From contig JAAENG010000017.1 of the NCBI GenBank assembly GCA_024224665.1, forward strand, positions 1-48,328: a stretch of DNA of 48,328 nt, given 5' to 3'. This DNA is from Chloroflexota bacterium. Its GTDB lineage: Bacteria > Chloroflexota > Anaerolineae > J102. The position numbers and the translations under genes are program-made. This document shows, in pieces, positions 8,223 through 16,377 of this stretch; position 1 is the first letter of the stretch, and each line of letters opens with the position of its first letter. Below the pieces are notes generated by a model. It searched no databases, had not been told where the DNA came from, and was given only the letters and a program-made list of their open reading frames with translations.

Positions 8223-8608
8223 TGATATTACAGTGGTCTCGCGTGATCCTGGGCATATTTGCCAGTATCCTCATCAGCCTATTGGGTCTGGCCGCTGTCA
8301 TGGGGCTGGTCATCGCCTTTAGTGCCGCGAATAGCATCCAAGATGTACAGTCACTCTCCCGATATGGCTTTTTGAACAGCGTACTGTTCGGATTGGGTTG
8401 CGTCTGGGGATCCTATATCACCCTACGCCGGCTCAGTGTTGGCCACGTGCTGCATGGATTCCTGATTGGCCTGGGAGTGGGTCTAGTCAATTTCACCTTG
8501 ACGGACACGACATTTATCGGAAATCTGATTACCTTGTTACTGACATTGCCCGCCGGCGTTTTGGGCGCGCGCATGGCCGAACTCAACCCCAGACCCCGAT
8601 CTCAGTAA
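8222..8608 (+). CDS. Small polytopic membrane protein of unknown function
   Basis: This gene starts at a GTG that overlaps the stop of the TPR gene. The 128 residues contain about four hydrophobic segments (roughly 7-35, 43-60, 72-90, 96-115) and end in a short polar tail (LNPRPRSQ). I recognise no domain. The coupling to the TPR gene is the main clue and suggests a membrane anchor or partner for that protein. Confidence 0.72.
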   Translation: MILQWSRVILGIFASILISLLGLAAVMGLVIAFSAANSIQDVQSLSRYGFLNSVLFGLGCVWGSYITLRRLSVGHVLHGFLIGLGVGLVNFTLTDTTFIGNLITLLLTLPAGVLGARMAELNPRPRSQ

Positions 8609-8669
8609 TACGCTGCCGAGTCAACTCCTTTCAACCTACGCTCCCCTTTCCACAGACAGTGAAGTCCCC

Positions 8670-9170
8670 ATGGCACGTGAAGAACTATCCTGGCAAGATA
8701 TCGAAAGACTGATCGACCACATCCTACCTCAGGTGGCAGGGCATTTTGATGTAATTCTCATCATTACTCGCGGTGGGATCATTCCGGGCGGCATGCTTGC
8801 CGAAACCTTGGATATCCGCGATGTATTGATCGCCGCAGTTGAATTTCCCAGTGATTCCGAGTTCGATACCTTTGCCTGGCCCACCTTCTTGCAATTTCCC
8901 ATCGACACACTATTGCGCGGGCGGCGTGTTTTGGTGGTGGATGATGTATGGGACAGTGGCCGCACCATCAACACCGTGCGGGGACGGGTGGAAGCTGCTG
9001 GTGGAGAACCACGAACCTGTGTATTGCACTATAAACCCAAAAAGTCGCGCTTTCGAGACCGCAGGCCCGATTTTTATGGCGCCGTCACCGATAATTGGGT
9101 TGTGTATCCTTGGGAGATCAACAGGGGACCTGAGTATGCAGAACGTGCGCCCAACCTGATTCTATCCTGA
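8670..9170 (+). CDS. Phosphoribosyltransferase (xanthine/hypoxanthine PRT-like)
   Basis: Type I phosphoribosyltransferase of 166 residues, predicted to join a purine base to PRPP in the salvage pathway. The PRPP-binding loop is VLVVDDVWDSGRTI (about 90-103), and the upstream IITRGGIIPGGMLAE segment is the usual pyrophosphate loop region. DNWVVYPWEI at the C-terminus is typical of xanthine phosphoribosyltransferase-like proteins of the COG2236 type. It has no close operon partner: it follows the TPR/membrane pair by 61 bases and converges on the uridine kinase gene. The base specificity is not certain. Confidence 0.87.
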   Translation: MAREELSWQDIERLIDHILPQVAGHFDVILIITRGGIIPGGMLAETLDIRDVLIAAVEFPSDSEFDTFAWPTFLQFPIDTLLRGRRVLVVDDVWDSGRTINTVRGRVEAAGGEPRTCVLHYKPKKSRFRDRRPDFYGAVTDNWVVYPWEINRGPEYAERAPNLILS

Positions 9171-9289
9171 GTTAGACTGAAGTCACCACCCTCTCTGGTC
9201 AATCGTTCTGTGACGATATTGTTGGTGGCTCATTCGGAATCTGAATCGCTCCTACTACAAAGGCCTGTTTCGTTTGGCGCACAAGCACC

Positions 9290-9310
9290 ACGCAATACGC
9301 AACACGCAAC
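9290..9310. repeat. 7-bp word array (ACGCAAC)
   Basis: Three heptamers, ACGCAAT, ACGCAAC, ACGCAAC, lie in the gap between the convergent phosphoribosyltransferase and uridine kinase genes. The flanks (TTCGTTTGGCGCACAA before, CTAGGACCAC after) resemble the flanks of a similar array at 39930-39950. Both may therefore belong to one dispersed element. Confidence 0.6.
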
Positions 9311-9380
9311 ACCTGTTTATCTAGGACCACGCGAGCTCCTGTTGAGCCTTATTGGTTTCAATATGACCTTGGATCAGGTG

Positions 9381-10016
9381 TCAAGGTTCAGAGGAATCCA
9401 ACAGGCTTTCGATACGGCCAATCACCATGTCGACCGCGACCTCGTTGTACCCTCCCTCTGGGATGAGGATATCGGCATAGCGTTTGGAGGGTTCGACAAA
9501 TCGGATGTGCATGGGGCGAACGGTGTTTTGGTACTGATCGACGACCGACTCTACGGTACGTCCACGTTGGCTGATGTCACGTTGCAGGCGCCTGATGAAG
9601 CGTATATCTGGATCTGTTTCCACAAAAATCTTGATATTCATCAGATCCCTAAGCGCTTTATCAACGAAGACCAGGATGCCTTCGACCAAAATGACAGACG
9701 AAGGCATTACATGCCGGACGTTGACACTGCGCGTGTGGGTCGTAAAATCGTAGATCGGTACGTCCACAGATTCGCCCTGAACAAGTTTCTGAATATGGGA
9801 GATCAGTAACTCGTTGTCCAGCGAATTGGGGTGGTCGAAATTTAGACGCGCGCGTTCGTAAGTTGGGAGATGTGAGGCATCTTTATAATAGGCGTCGTGG
9901 GGGAGATAGGCGATGCGATCCCATCCCACCGTCTCCAGAATCCGATGAATGACGGTCGTCTTGCCTGAACCACTTCCACCGGCAAGACCCACCACTACAG
10001 GTGTTTCAGAGGGCAT
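9381..10016 (-). CDS. udk: Uridine kinase
   Basis: Phosphorylates uridine and cytidine to UMP and CMP in pyrimidine salvage. The Walker A motif GLAGGSGSGKTT (about 9-20) opens the protein. YLPHDAYYKD and the FDHPNSLDNELL segment form the nucleoside-binding lid typical of Udk. DVPIYDFTTHTR and ILVEGILVF follow in family order, as does the RRLQRDISQRGRTVESV basic region. The length of 211 residues is standard. The ResB-like gene lies five bases upstream on the same strand, so the two are probably cotranscribed even though their functions do not obviously match. Confidence 0.95.
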   Translation of the reverse strand: MPSETPVVVGLAGGSGSGKTTVIHRILETVGWDRIAYLPHDAYYKDASHLPTYERARLNFDHPNSLDNELLISHIQKLVQGESVDVPIYDFTTHTRSVNVRHVMPSSVILVEGILVFVDKALRDLMNIKIFVETDPDIRFIRRLQRDISQRGRTVESVVDQYQNTVRPMHIRFVEPSKRYADILIPEGGYNEVAVDMVIGRIESLLDSSEP

Positions 10017-10021
10017 AGTGG

Positions 10022-11365
10022 TTACAACCCCTCGGTTTGTGGTGTGGCGTCAATCATGTTACCAGCCTTCTCTTGCTCGATATCAGCGATGAGTTCCGCG
10101 GGCGCAGGCCTGGCGCCTTTCTGCCCTTGCCAGCGGATGGCGGTGCCCGTACTGTCGTGAAGGACGCCCAACCGTACGTAGGGAAAGCGCCAACGGAGGA
10201 TCAGGCCGACCAACAGTAAGAATAGTGCCGGAATTAGCAACCACAAGTAAGGTCTGGCACTGATGCTCAACGTAACGGATTGGGTAGGCCTGAAAATTAG
10301 TTCCAGATCGCCGATGGACAGACTGGAATCACCTAGGATGTCGTCTGAGAGCAGTATGGCGTTGGAGGCATCAATTACCTGTATACGGTAGGATTGTGGG
10401 CCGTCGTTGACGATTCTCAACAAAAGGTTGTGGTCTGGAATCGCTATGGCGCGCTCACTACGCTCTTGAGGGAATCGAACGATCAGTTCAGTTGTAAGAT
10501 CGCCACGCTGTTCTATGGCATGCAACGGTAGCTCCTCCCCATCCATCGTAGCTCTGGCAATGAGTGCAGGCCCTACCTGCTGTTCTAGCAAGCGAATCAA
10601 CCCGGTGTTGCCTCCACCCGAACCGGCAAGAATCGATATCTGATTCTCACAGCAGAGGCTGACCATTGTGGCAGAGTCGTCGAGGCTGAGTGTGTCGTCG
10701 CTGAAGGGACTCAATGAAACAGTTTGACCGGGGCTCAGATCGATATCGGCCATTTGCCAACCATATTGCAGATTGAGGAGCAAAGTCAGTCCTATCATTA
10801 AGATGCCTATCTCGATGAGCATAGCGGACCAGGTCAGACGTTGATTGCGATCACCTAGCCAGAGGCCATGATCTTCGTCTGAAGGAGAGGGCTGTGAGGA
10901 TGTGCGATGGAAAGATGCGGCATAGTTTTGCTGCCCATACAGTGGAGGATTTGTGGTGGACTGGCGTATCTCGTAAACGTCGGTTAGCGGCAAAGTCTGG
11001 CTGGGTGCCTGGAGGTGGCGTGTGCACCAGGCCAACCACAGACGGTTGGATAGTCGTATGACGAGAATTGCGGTCGATAATGCCAGCAAAAAGCGTAACG
11101 TGCTAGTTCCTGCCAGATCAAAAAGACTCGATGCATGCAATAGCTCCCCAAAAGGCATTCCTCCTGCGGTGACAGTACTCCAGCTGTCGACAGCCACAGA
11201 GTCACCGGCCATAGCGGTTGGAACTTGGGGTAATAAGAGGTGAGCTAGCAAGAAAAGCAGGATCAACACAGTCAGGACGACAGGCCAGATAGGGTGGCTC
11301 AACGCCTGCCATGCGCGGGTCAGTGCTGTTGAATTGATAGCTGAGGGAGATCGTTCGAATGGCAT
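10022..11365 (-). CDS. Membrane protein with ResB-like topology (tentative cytochrome c biogenesis)
   Basis: The 447 residues contain four membrane segments, at about 23-48, 84-108, 179-200 and 373-392. A large extracytoplasmic domain of about 170 residues lies between the third and fourth. ResB/Ccs1 proteins, which help attach heme to apocytochrome c, have this arrangement. The C-terminal segment followed by a short basic tail also fits. I do not see a decisive ResB motif, so this is a fold-level guess. It could be an unrelated membrane protein. It precedes udk by five bases. Confidence 0.6.
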   Translation of the reverse strand: MPFERSPSAINSTALTRAWQALSHPIWPVVLTVLILLFLLAHLLLPQVPTAMAGDSVAVDSWSTVTAGGMPFGELLHASSLFDLAGTSTLRFLLALSTAILVIRLSNRLWLAWCTRHLQAPSQTLPLTDVYEIRQSTTNPPLYGQQNYAASFHRTSSQPSPSDEDHGLWLGDRNQRLTWSAMLIEIGILMIGLTLLLNLQYGWQMADIDLSPGQTVSLSPFSDDTLSLDDSATMVSLCCENQISILAGSGGGNTGLIRLLEQQVGPALIARATMDGEELPLHAIEQRGDLTTELIVRFPQERSERAIAIPDHNLLLRIVNDGPQSYRIQVIDASNAILLSDDILGDSSLSIGDLELIFRPTQSVTLSISARPYLWLLIPALFLLLVGLILRWRFPYVRLGVLHDSTGTAIRWQGQKGARPAPAELIADIEQEKAGNMIDATPQTEGL

Positions 11366-11392
11366 TGCGAGATCAAGGTACTGTTATTCAAT

Positions 11393-11420
11393 AAAAAACC
11401 CCAACCCATAGGGGCCGGGG
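11393..11420 (-). terminator. Rho-independent terminator of tRNA-Thr
   Basis: Read on the minus strand, CCCC-GG-CCC pairs with GGG-TT-GGGG across a four-base loop and is followed by TTTTTT. It lies 11 bases past the 3' end of the tRNA and before the ResB-like gene. It should end the tRNA transcript. Confidence 0.8.
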
Positions 11421-11431
11421 CTGATCACCAG

Positions 11432-11504
11432 AGCCACCCATCGGATTTGAACCGATGACCGACGCATTACGAATGCGTTGCTCTACCGACTGAGCTAGGG
11501 TGGC
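11432..11504 (-). tRNA. tRNA-Thr (anticodon CGT)
   Basis: The minus strand folds as a complete cloverleaf. The acceptor is GCCACCC/GGGTGGC, the D stem GCTC/GAGC, the anticodon stem ACGCA/TGCGT with loop TTCGTAA, and the T arm ATCGG-TTCAAAT-CCGAT. Positions 34-36 read CGT, so it decodes ACG threonine codons. CCA is not encoded. It stands alone with its own promoter and terminator. Confidence 0.97.
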
Positions 11505-11518
11505 ATGGGACTGCTGAA

Positions 11519-11547
11519 ATTATAGCAAGGATGGAGATCAGAAGCAA
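11519..11547 (-). promoter_or_regulatory. Promoter of tRNA-Thr
   Basis: On the minus strand TTGCTT and TATAAT are separated by 17 bases. The -10 ends 14 bases before the mature tRNA 5' end, which leaves room for a short leader. The perfect -10 and ideal spacing make this one of the clearest promoters in the window. Confidence 0.75.
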
Positions 11548-11586
11548 AGTGAACGGGTGGCATTTGTCTCAGAAGTAGAGTGGCGA

Positions 11587-12165
11587 TTACTGTGACATCT
11601 GCACCAGTGCGAGACGTAGGCGTTCCTCGACGCCGCTGGCCTCTTTAGACAAGCTCTGAACGGCTCGTTGAGCTTCGATTACACTGTAGCCCAGGCTGAT
11701 GAGCGCTTCGATAACCTCTGCATCATCATCGCTCATAGGGCTGACCGCCAGGCTTTCGAGATCGCTAATATCGAGTTTATCTTTGAGATGAAAGAGTATC
11801 TTCCTCGCGCTTTTGGCGCCAATACCCGGTACACGGGTCAAAAGGCCAACCTCCTCATTGACTACAGCTGTGCGGATCGTGTCGGGCGGTAAGGTTGCCA
11901 GGATATTGAGAGCCAGGCGAGGGCCAACACCACTGACAGCTGTCAGCATCAAGAAAAGCTGTAGTTCCTCAGACGAGTCAAAGCCAAACAGTGTGATATC
12001 TTGTTCTCGCACGTGCAGGTGTGTGAACAGTGAAAGTGTTTGCCCAAGCGAATAACTGGACAACTGTGTCTGTGGAACGTACACCATGACACCCAAAGCA
12101 CCCACATCTACAATGACATGATCGGCCCCCAAGTATTCGACGCGTCCACGCAAACGACTGATCAT
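11587..12165 (-). CDS. ruvA: Holliday junction branch migration protein RuvA
   Basis: RuvA binds four-way DNA junctions as a tetramer and directs the RuvB motor. The N-terminal OB-fold begins MISRLRGRVEYLGADHVIVDVG. The middle domain carries the paired helix-hairpin-helix motifs (LTAVSGVGPRLALNIL and LTRVPGIGAKSARKILFHLKDKL). The short C-terminal RuvB-contacting domain ends the 192 residues, a normal length. Its ATG overlaps the TGA of the upstream response regulator (ATGA), so the two are translationally coupled. ruvB is not in the window. Confidence 0.96.
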   Translation of the reverse strand: MISRLRGRVEYLGADHVIVDVGALGVMVYVPQTQLSSYSLGQTLSLFTHLHVREQDITLFGFDSSEELQLFLMLTAVSGVGPRLALNILATLPPDTIRTAVVNEEVGLLTRVPGIGAKSARKILFHLKDKLDISDLESLAVSPMSDDDAEVIEALISLGYSVIEAQRAVQSLSKEASGVEERLRLALVQMSQ

Positions 12166-12890
12166 TGCGCGCCCGGAGCCCTTAATCGCTGGAATCGATA
12201 GCCCACGCCTCGGAGAGTGAGGATATATCGAGGATCGGATGGATCTTCTTCGATTTTCGAACGAAGACGCCGAATTCCCACTTCAACTAGATTGGTAGAT
12301 CCCTCGAATTCGTACCCCCATACCTCACGAAATAGCTCCTCTTTGCCTATCGGCTGATCAATATGCATCATCATATAGCGTAAGAGTTCGAATTCAATGG
12401 GTGTGACTTGGCACTTGTTGCCGCGCACGGTGACATAACGAAACTCGACATCCAGTTCGACATCTCCATTCCGCAGAAGTTTTTCAGCGGGATCAGGTTG
12501 AGTCATCCATTCTACCCGTCGCAATATGGCCTCAACTCGCGCTGCGACTTCACGGAATGTAAAAGGTTTGGTGATGTAATCGTCTGCTCCCAACTGGAAT
12601 CCTTTGACGATATCGTCTCCCGAACCTAAAGCAGTCAAAAAGACCACCGGGACAGCTGAAGATTTTCGGATTTCTTCGAGAACGGCGAAACCATTGACCC
12701 TCGGCATCATGATATCTAGAACGACCATGTCGAAGGGCGATTCGTTCCTGAATGCATCAAGAGCCGCTTCACCATCGGCCACTACGACGACGTCATAGTC
12801 GATTGCTCTCAGACTCAACTCCATCAGATTTCGTAGAGGTGCTTCATCCTCTGCAATAAGGATGCGTGCCTTTAATGGGGGCTCATACAT
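12162..12890 (-). CDS. OmpR/PhoB-type response regulator
   Basis: Two-domain transcription regulator. The receiver domain has the acidic pair AEDE (about 13-16), the phosphoacceptor Asp59 in VVLDIMMPRVNG, the conserved Thr region VVFLTALG, and Lys in YITKPF. The winged-helix domain follows, with VTPIEFELLRYMMMH, EVWGYEF, VEVGIRRLRSKIE and ILTLRGVGYRF. The ORF track begins at 13001. I place the start at 12890 (MYEPPLKARILIAEDE), because the extra 37 residues have no domain and GGAG lies upstream of this ATG. No histidine kinase is adjacent, so it is an orphan here. It sits between ruvC and ruvA and overlaps ruvA. Confidence 0.93.
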   Translation of the reverse strand: MYEPPLKARILIAEDEAPLRNLMELSLRAIDYDVVVVADGEAALDAFRNESPFDMVVLDIMMPRVNGFAVLEEIRKSSAVPVVFLTALGSGDDIVKGFQLGADDYITKPFTFREVAARVEAILRRVEWMTQPDPAEKLLRNGDVELDVEFRYVTVRGNKCQVTPIEFELLRYMMMHIDQPIGKEELFREVWGYEFEGSTNLVEVGIRRLRSKIEEDPSDPRYILTLRGVGYRFQRLRAPGAQ

Positions 12891-13017
12891 CGATCGGGTA
12901 TCTCCAACGTCGCTCTTTCTTGAATGGACTACCAACATCATCTCCAATGAATGTATCATTTGGCTCAATGCTTCTGCCTGCCATCTCTGCGACAGTTTCA
13001 AATATACCGTTGCTGGC

Positions 13018-13527
13018 TCAAGGGTGTTGAAAAAGTGTATTCAATCGGAAAGAATGAAGCAGACAAATGGCCACGGCCAAAGCATCGGCGGCATCATCAG
13101 GTTTTGGGATAGACTCCAGTCCTAATAGCAGCCGCACCATTTCCTGAATTTGTCGTTTATCAGCACTGCCGTAACCGGCTACAGCTTGTTTGACCTGTGC
13201 AGGTTTGTAATGATACAACGGCAATCCGCGCTGGGCTATCGTTAGCAACACAACACCTCGCGCATGACCAACACTGAGCGCCGTACGAGCATTCTTGGAG
13301 AAGAAAAGCTCCTCGACTCCGGCGGCTTGATAATGATATCGATTCAGTATATCGTTTAGCTGGTCATAAATGGTAACGAGTCGAGTCTCGAGGTTGGTGT
13401 TTGCGGATGTGCGAATTACACCATAATCCAGTGCAAACAGATTGCCTTCACGTTCGCTGACAATGCCGTAACCGGTGATGGCCGTACCAGGATCGATACC
13501 TAGGAATACCGGTGTTGCTGAACTCAC
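13018..13527 (-). CDS. ruvC: Crossover junction endodeoxyribonuclease RuvC
   Basis: Resolves Holliday junctions by paired nicking after RuvAB branch migration. The four catalytic acids are visible: Asp in FLGIDPGTAITGYG near the start, Glu in AAGVEELFFSKN, and the pair in KPDDAADALAVA. The length of 169 residues is standard. Its ATG overlaps the stop of yebC by four bases (ATGA), so yebC-ruvC are coupled, as in many bacteria. A gap of about 130 bases separates it from the response regulator and ruvA downstream. Confidence 0.96.
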   Translation of the reverse strand: MSSATPVFLGIDPGTAITGYGIVSEREGNLFALDYGVIRTSANTNLETRLVTIYDQLNDILNRYHYQAAGVEELFFSKNARTALSVGHARGVVLLTIAQRGLPLYHYKPAQVKQAVAGYGSADKRQIQEMVRLLLGLESIPKPDDAADALAVAICLLHSFRLNTLFQHP

Positions 13528-14279
13528 GCAATATCCAGTTCTATGAGGAGTTCGTCGCTTAAGGCCAAGTTGGAATAGACATCCTGTACATCGTCGAGTT
13601 CTTCGAGTCGTTCCAACAGGTTCATGACCTTGATGGCATCTTGTGTTGGCAACGCCACCTCGCTTTGAGGCACCATGGTCAGTTCGGCCGAAACTACTTC
13701 GATATCTGAGGCGCTAAGGTTGTCGCGCACGCTGGCAAGATCTGCGGCCTCAGTGATAATCCCGGCTGTGTGATCATCACTTAAATCAACATCTTCCGCT
13801 CCGGCATCGACTGCAATCAGAAAGACATCCTCTTCGTCCAGGTCCTCTGTCTTGACAATAATCTGTCCTTTTCGGTCGAATTGCCATGCGACCGCACCAG
13901 AGCCGGCCAGATTGCCACCGGCTTTTGTAAAAACATGGCGTAACTCGGCAACAGTGCGATTACGATTACCGGTCATAACATCGACCATGACGGCGATACC
14001 ATTGTTTGCATAGCCCTCGTAGGTAATCTCCTCGAGATCAACACCTTTTTCGGTGCCTGCACCACGCCCGATCGCTCTCTCGATATTGTCTTTGGGCATA
14101 TTTGCGGCTTTTGCTTTATCTAATACCAATCGCAAACGGATGTTCATGTCAGGGTCAGGGCCACCCGCCCTTGCCGCAACTTGTAACTCGCGCGCGATTT
14201 TTGTAAAAACCTTGCCGCGTTGAATGTCTACTGCGGATTTCCGCCGTTTTATGTTAGCCCATTTGCTATGTCCTGACAT
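13524..14279 (-). CDS. yebC: YebC/PmpR family protein
   Basis: YebC/TACO1-family protein. Members have been described as transcription regulators and as factors that help ribosomes through difficult sequences such as proline stretches. The signature N-terminus MSGHSKWANIKRRK is present, followed by FTKIARELQVAARAGGPDPDMNIRLR, NMPKDNIERAIGRGAG and the EEITYEGYANNGIAVMV segment. The length of 251 residues is standard. It heads the yebC-ruvC pair. The leader contains a -10-like TATAAT and a perfect 8-bp hairpin (listed separately). Confidence 0.95.
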   Translation of the reverse strand: MSGHSKWANIKRRKSAVDIQRGKVFTKIARELQVAARAGGPDPDMNIRLRLVLDKAKAANMPKDNIERAIGRGAGTEKGVDLEEITYEGYANNGIAVMVDVMTGNRNRTVAELRHVFTKAGGNLAGSGAVAWQFDRKGQIIVKTEDLDEEDVFLIAVDAGAEDVDLSDDHTAGIITEAADLASVRDNLSASDIEVVSAELTMVPQSEVALPTQDAIKVMNLLERLEELDDVQDVYSNLALSDELLIELDIA

Positions 14280-14310
14280 TGACGACTCCAGAAGTAAGGT
14301 ATTTTTTCCG

Positions 14311-14353
14311 GGAACGAGTCAGTCGCTCGTTCCATCGGTTGAGTAGCATTATA
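14311..14353 (-). promoter_or_regulatory. yebC promoter -10 and leader hairpin
   Basis: On the minus strand TATAAT occupies 14353-14348. Downstream of it GGAACGAG pairs perfectly with CTCGTTCC around a seven-base loop (14333-14311), before the ATG at 14279. A run of A rather than U follows, so it is not a terminator. The -35 is weak (TGCAAT at 17 bp). The hairpin may affect mRNA stability or translation. Confidence 0.5.
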
Positions 14354-14389
14354 TCATATTCATGCTCTTAATTGCAGAACGACATCCAG

Positions 14390-16042
14390 CTAGCTATCCG
14401 TTTCAAGAAGGGAAGTATCTATGCCTTTGAGTTCAGGCCGGCTTTCTTTTCTTTCGATCACTGCCGTGATGTATGCTGCGAACAGAGGGTGAGCCGCAGC
14501 GGGTCGGGACTTGAATTCAGGATGGAATTGACTGCCCAACATAAAGGGATGATCGGCCAATTCTACGATTTCGACGAGATGGGCATCTGGGCTCAAACCA
14601 CTGTAGATTAAGCCCGCATTGCCGAGAATTTGACGGTAAGTGTTGTTGAATTCCCAGCGATGACGATGCCGCTCTTCGACCTGATCGGTCTGATAGGCTT
14701 GTTTTGCCCGTGTACCCGGCTGCAACTGGCAAGGATAAAGTCCCAAGCGCATGGTGCCACCCTTTTCTACGATGTCACGCTGGTCGGCCATAAGGTCGAT
14801 GACCGGGTAGCGCGTACGCTGGTCGAATTCAGTGCTGTTGGGTTCGTCAGAGCCATAAACCAGTCTGGCCAGTTCGATACACATGACCTGCATGCCCAAA
14901 CAGAGGCCCAGGTAGGGTAATTTGTGTTGCCGCGCATATCCTGCAGCGATGATCTTTCCCTCGATACCACGATACCCAAATCCACCCGGCACGATGATGC
15001 CATGCACCCTGTCCAGTCGTTCTTTATCGCGCCCACGCTCGAGGTCTTCAGAGTTAATCCACTCGATATCTATACTATGGTCTCTATCTAGACCGGCATG
15101 AAAGAGAGCCTCGCGCACGCTCATGTAGGCGTCCTGCAATGCCACATATTTGCCGACGAGCCCCACGCGTACGGTCGGTTTGGGTTTATGAATGCGTTCG
15201 ACCAGTTCTATCCACGGCTTAAGATCGGGAGGTGACGTCTCTAGATTCAATCGTTCGACCAGAAAATCGCCCAATCCTGCTTCTTCTAAGGTAAGGGGTA
15301 CATCATAGATGCTCTTGGCCGTGACCAGCGGAATCACCGCCCGTGGCTCGACATCGCAGAATAGCGCGATCTTGTCCCGTACTGCGTCGTCAACAGGGTG
15401 ATCTGAGCGGCAACAGATTACATCAGGCTGGATACCGATGCCGCGTAGTTCGCGCACACTATGCTGCGTCGGTTTGGTCTTAAGCTCATCGGTGGCCCCC
15501 AGATGAGACAAAAGCGTGAGATGGATGTAGACTGTGTTCTCTCTGCCGGCATCTTTCCGCATCTGTCGTAATGCTTCCAGGAAGGGCAATCCTTCGATAT
15601 CACCGACTGTGCCGCCTACTTCGATCAAGACAACCTCGGCATTGGTCTCACGCACGACCATACCTATGCGCCTTTTGATCTCGTTGGTGACATGTGGGAT
15701 CACCTGAATCGTGCCACCCAAGTAGTCACCACGTCGTTCACGGCCAATCACCTCGGCGTAGATCTGACCGCTGGTCACATTGCTGGACTGGGTGACATTG
15801 ACACTTGTGAATCGCTCGTAATGGCCGAGATCAAGGTCGGTTTCGGCGCCGTCGTCCGTAACAAAGACCTCGCCATGTTGGTACGGGCTCATGGTGCCTG
15901 GGTCCACGTTGAGGTAGGGGTCCAGTTTTTGACCCGCCACGGCGATGCCGCGGCTACGCAATAAACGTCCGATAGCGGCGGCTGTTACGCCCTTCCCCAA
16001 CCCACTGACGACACCGCCGGTTACGAAGATGTATTTGGTCAT
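14390..16042 (-). CDS. pyrG: CTP synthase
   Basis: Makes CTP from UTP with glutamine and ATP, the last step of pyrimidine nucleotide synthesis. The amidoligase domain begins MTKYIFVTGGVVSGLGKGVTAA, with EVGGTVGDIEGLPFLEA and KTKPTQHSV in the expected order. The C-terminal class I glutaminase has the nucleophile in YLGLCLGMQ and the His/Glu of QFHPEFKS. The ORF track starts ten residues earlier. The ATG at 16042 fits the family N-terminus and has AGAGG upstream, giving 550 residues. A leader hairpin followed by a T-rich stretch suggests attenuation control. Confidence 0.97.
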   Translation of the reverse strand: MTKYIFVTGGVVSGLGKGVTAAAIGRLLRSRGIAVAGQKLDPYLNVDPGTMSPYQHGEVFVTDDGAETDLDLGHYERFTSVNVTQSSNVTSGQIYAEVIGRERRGDYLGGTIQVIPHVTNEIKRRIGMVVRETNAEVVLIEVGGTVGDIEGLPFLEALRQMRKDAGRENTVYIHLTLLSHLGATDELKTKPTQHSVRELRGIGIQPDVICCRSDHPVDDAVRDKIALFCDVEPRAVIPLVTAKSIYDVPLTLEEAGLGDFLVERLNLETSPPDLKPWIELVERIHKPKPTVRVGLVGKYVALQDAYMSVREALFHAGLDRDHSIDIEWINSEDLERGRDKERLDRVHGIIVPGGFGYRGIEGKIIAAGYARQHKLPYLGLCLGMQVMCIELARLVYGSDEPNSTEFDQRTRYPVIDLMADQRDIVEKGGTMRLGLYPCQLQPGTRAKQAYQTDQVEERHRHRWEFNNTYRQILGNAGLIYSGLSPDAHLVEIVELADHPFMLGSQFHPEFKSRPAAAHPLFAAYITAVIERKESRPELKGIDTSLLETDS

Positions 16043-16057
16043 GCTTGCTGCCTCTCT

Positions 16058-16092
16058 AAAAAGAAGAGACACGGAGATGGCTCTCCGTGTCT
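16058..16092 (-). promoter_or_regulatory. Terminator-like hairpin in the pyrG leader (possible attenuator)
   Basis: On the minus strand AGACACGGAG pairs perfectly with CTCCGTGTCT around a six-base loop, followed directly by CTTCTTTTT. It lies between the predicted promoter and the pyrG ribosome-binding site, about 15 bases before the start. A terminator in this place is the usual design of pyrG attenuation in Gram-positive bacteria, but the trigger here is unknown. Confidence 0.6.
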
Positions 16093-16190
16093 GGGATAGC
16101 TGGAGGATAAAACTGCCCGAGTTGAGCAGGATGTTGGGGGTTGCGATAAATGGCGATGCAACGAAGGTACCTGTTCGAAAAAGCTAGGGG

Positions 16191-16220
16191 ATGATAGCAT
16201 GTCCTGTAGTAGTGTGTCAA
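16191..16220 (-). promoter_or_regulatory. pyrG promoter
   Basis: On the minus strand a perfect TTGACA is followed after 18 bases by TATCAT. The start of transcription would lie near 16184, giving a leader of about 140 bases that contains the hairpin at 16067-16092. The 335-base gap upstream of pyrG otherwise holds only the terminator of the next gene. Confidence 0.7.
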
Positions 16221-16292
16221 TCGAGTTAGCGAGTGCCGCAACCTCATACTCATGTTGCGGCGCTGCGCCAATCTGATTGGTGCGGTACGGAT

Positions 16293-16326
16293 AACAAAAT
16301 AGACCCCGCACCTGAGCGCAGGGTCT
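16293..16326 (-). terminator. Terminator of the PspC gene
   Basis: On the minus strand AGACCCTGCG and TGCGGGGTCT form a stem around a short loop, followed by ATTTTGTT. It lies 52 bases after the stop of the double PspC gene and upstream of the pyrG promoter. Confidence 0.6.
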
Positions 16327-16377
16327 ATACGTTGGATCGTAAATCGAGAGGGACTAGTTTCTGGAAGGAGAAGCTTG

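Noticed and set aside
9210-9809. 199-residue plus-strand ORF over the uridine kinase gene
   Set aside because: The minus strand encodes a complete Udk with Walker A. The plus ORF is a shadow.
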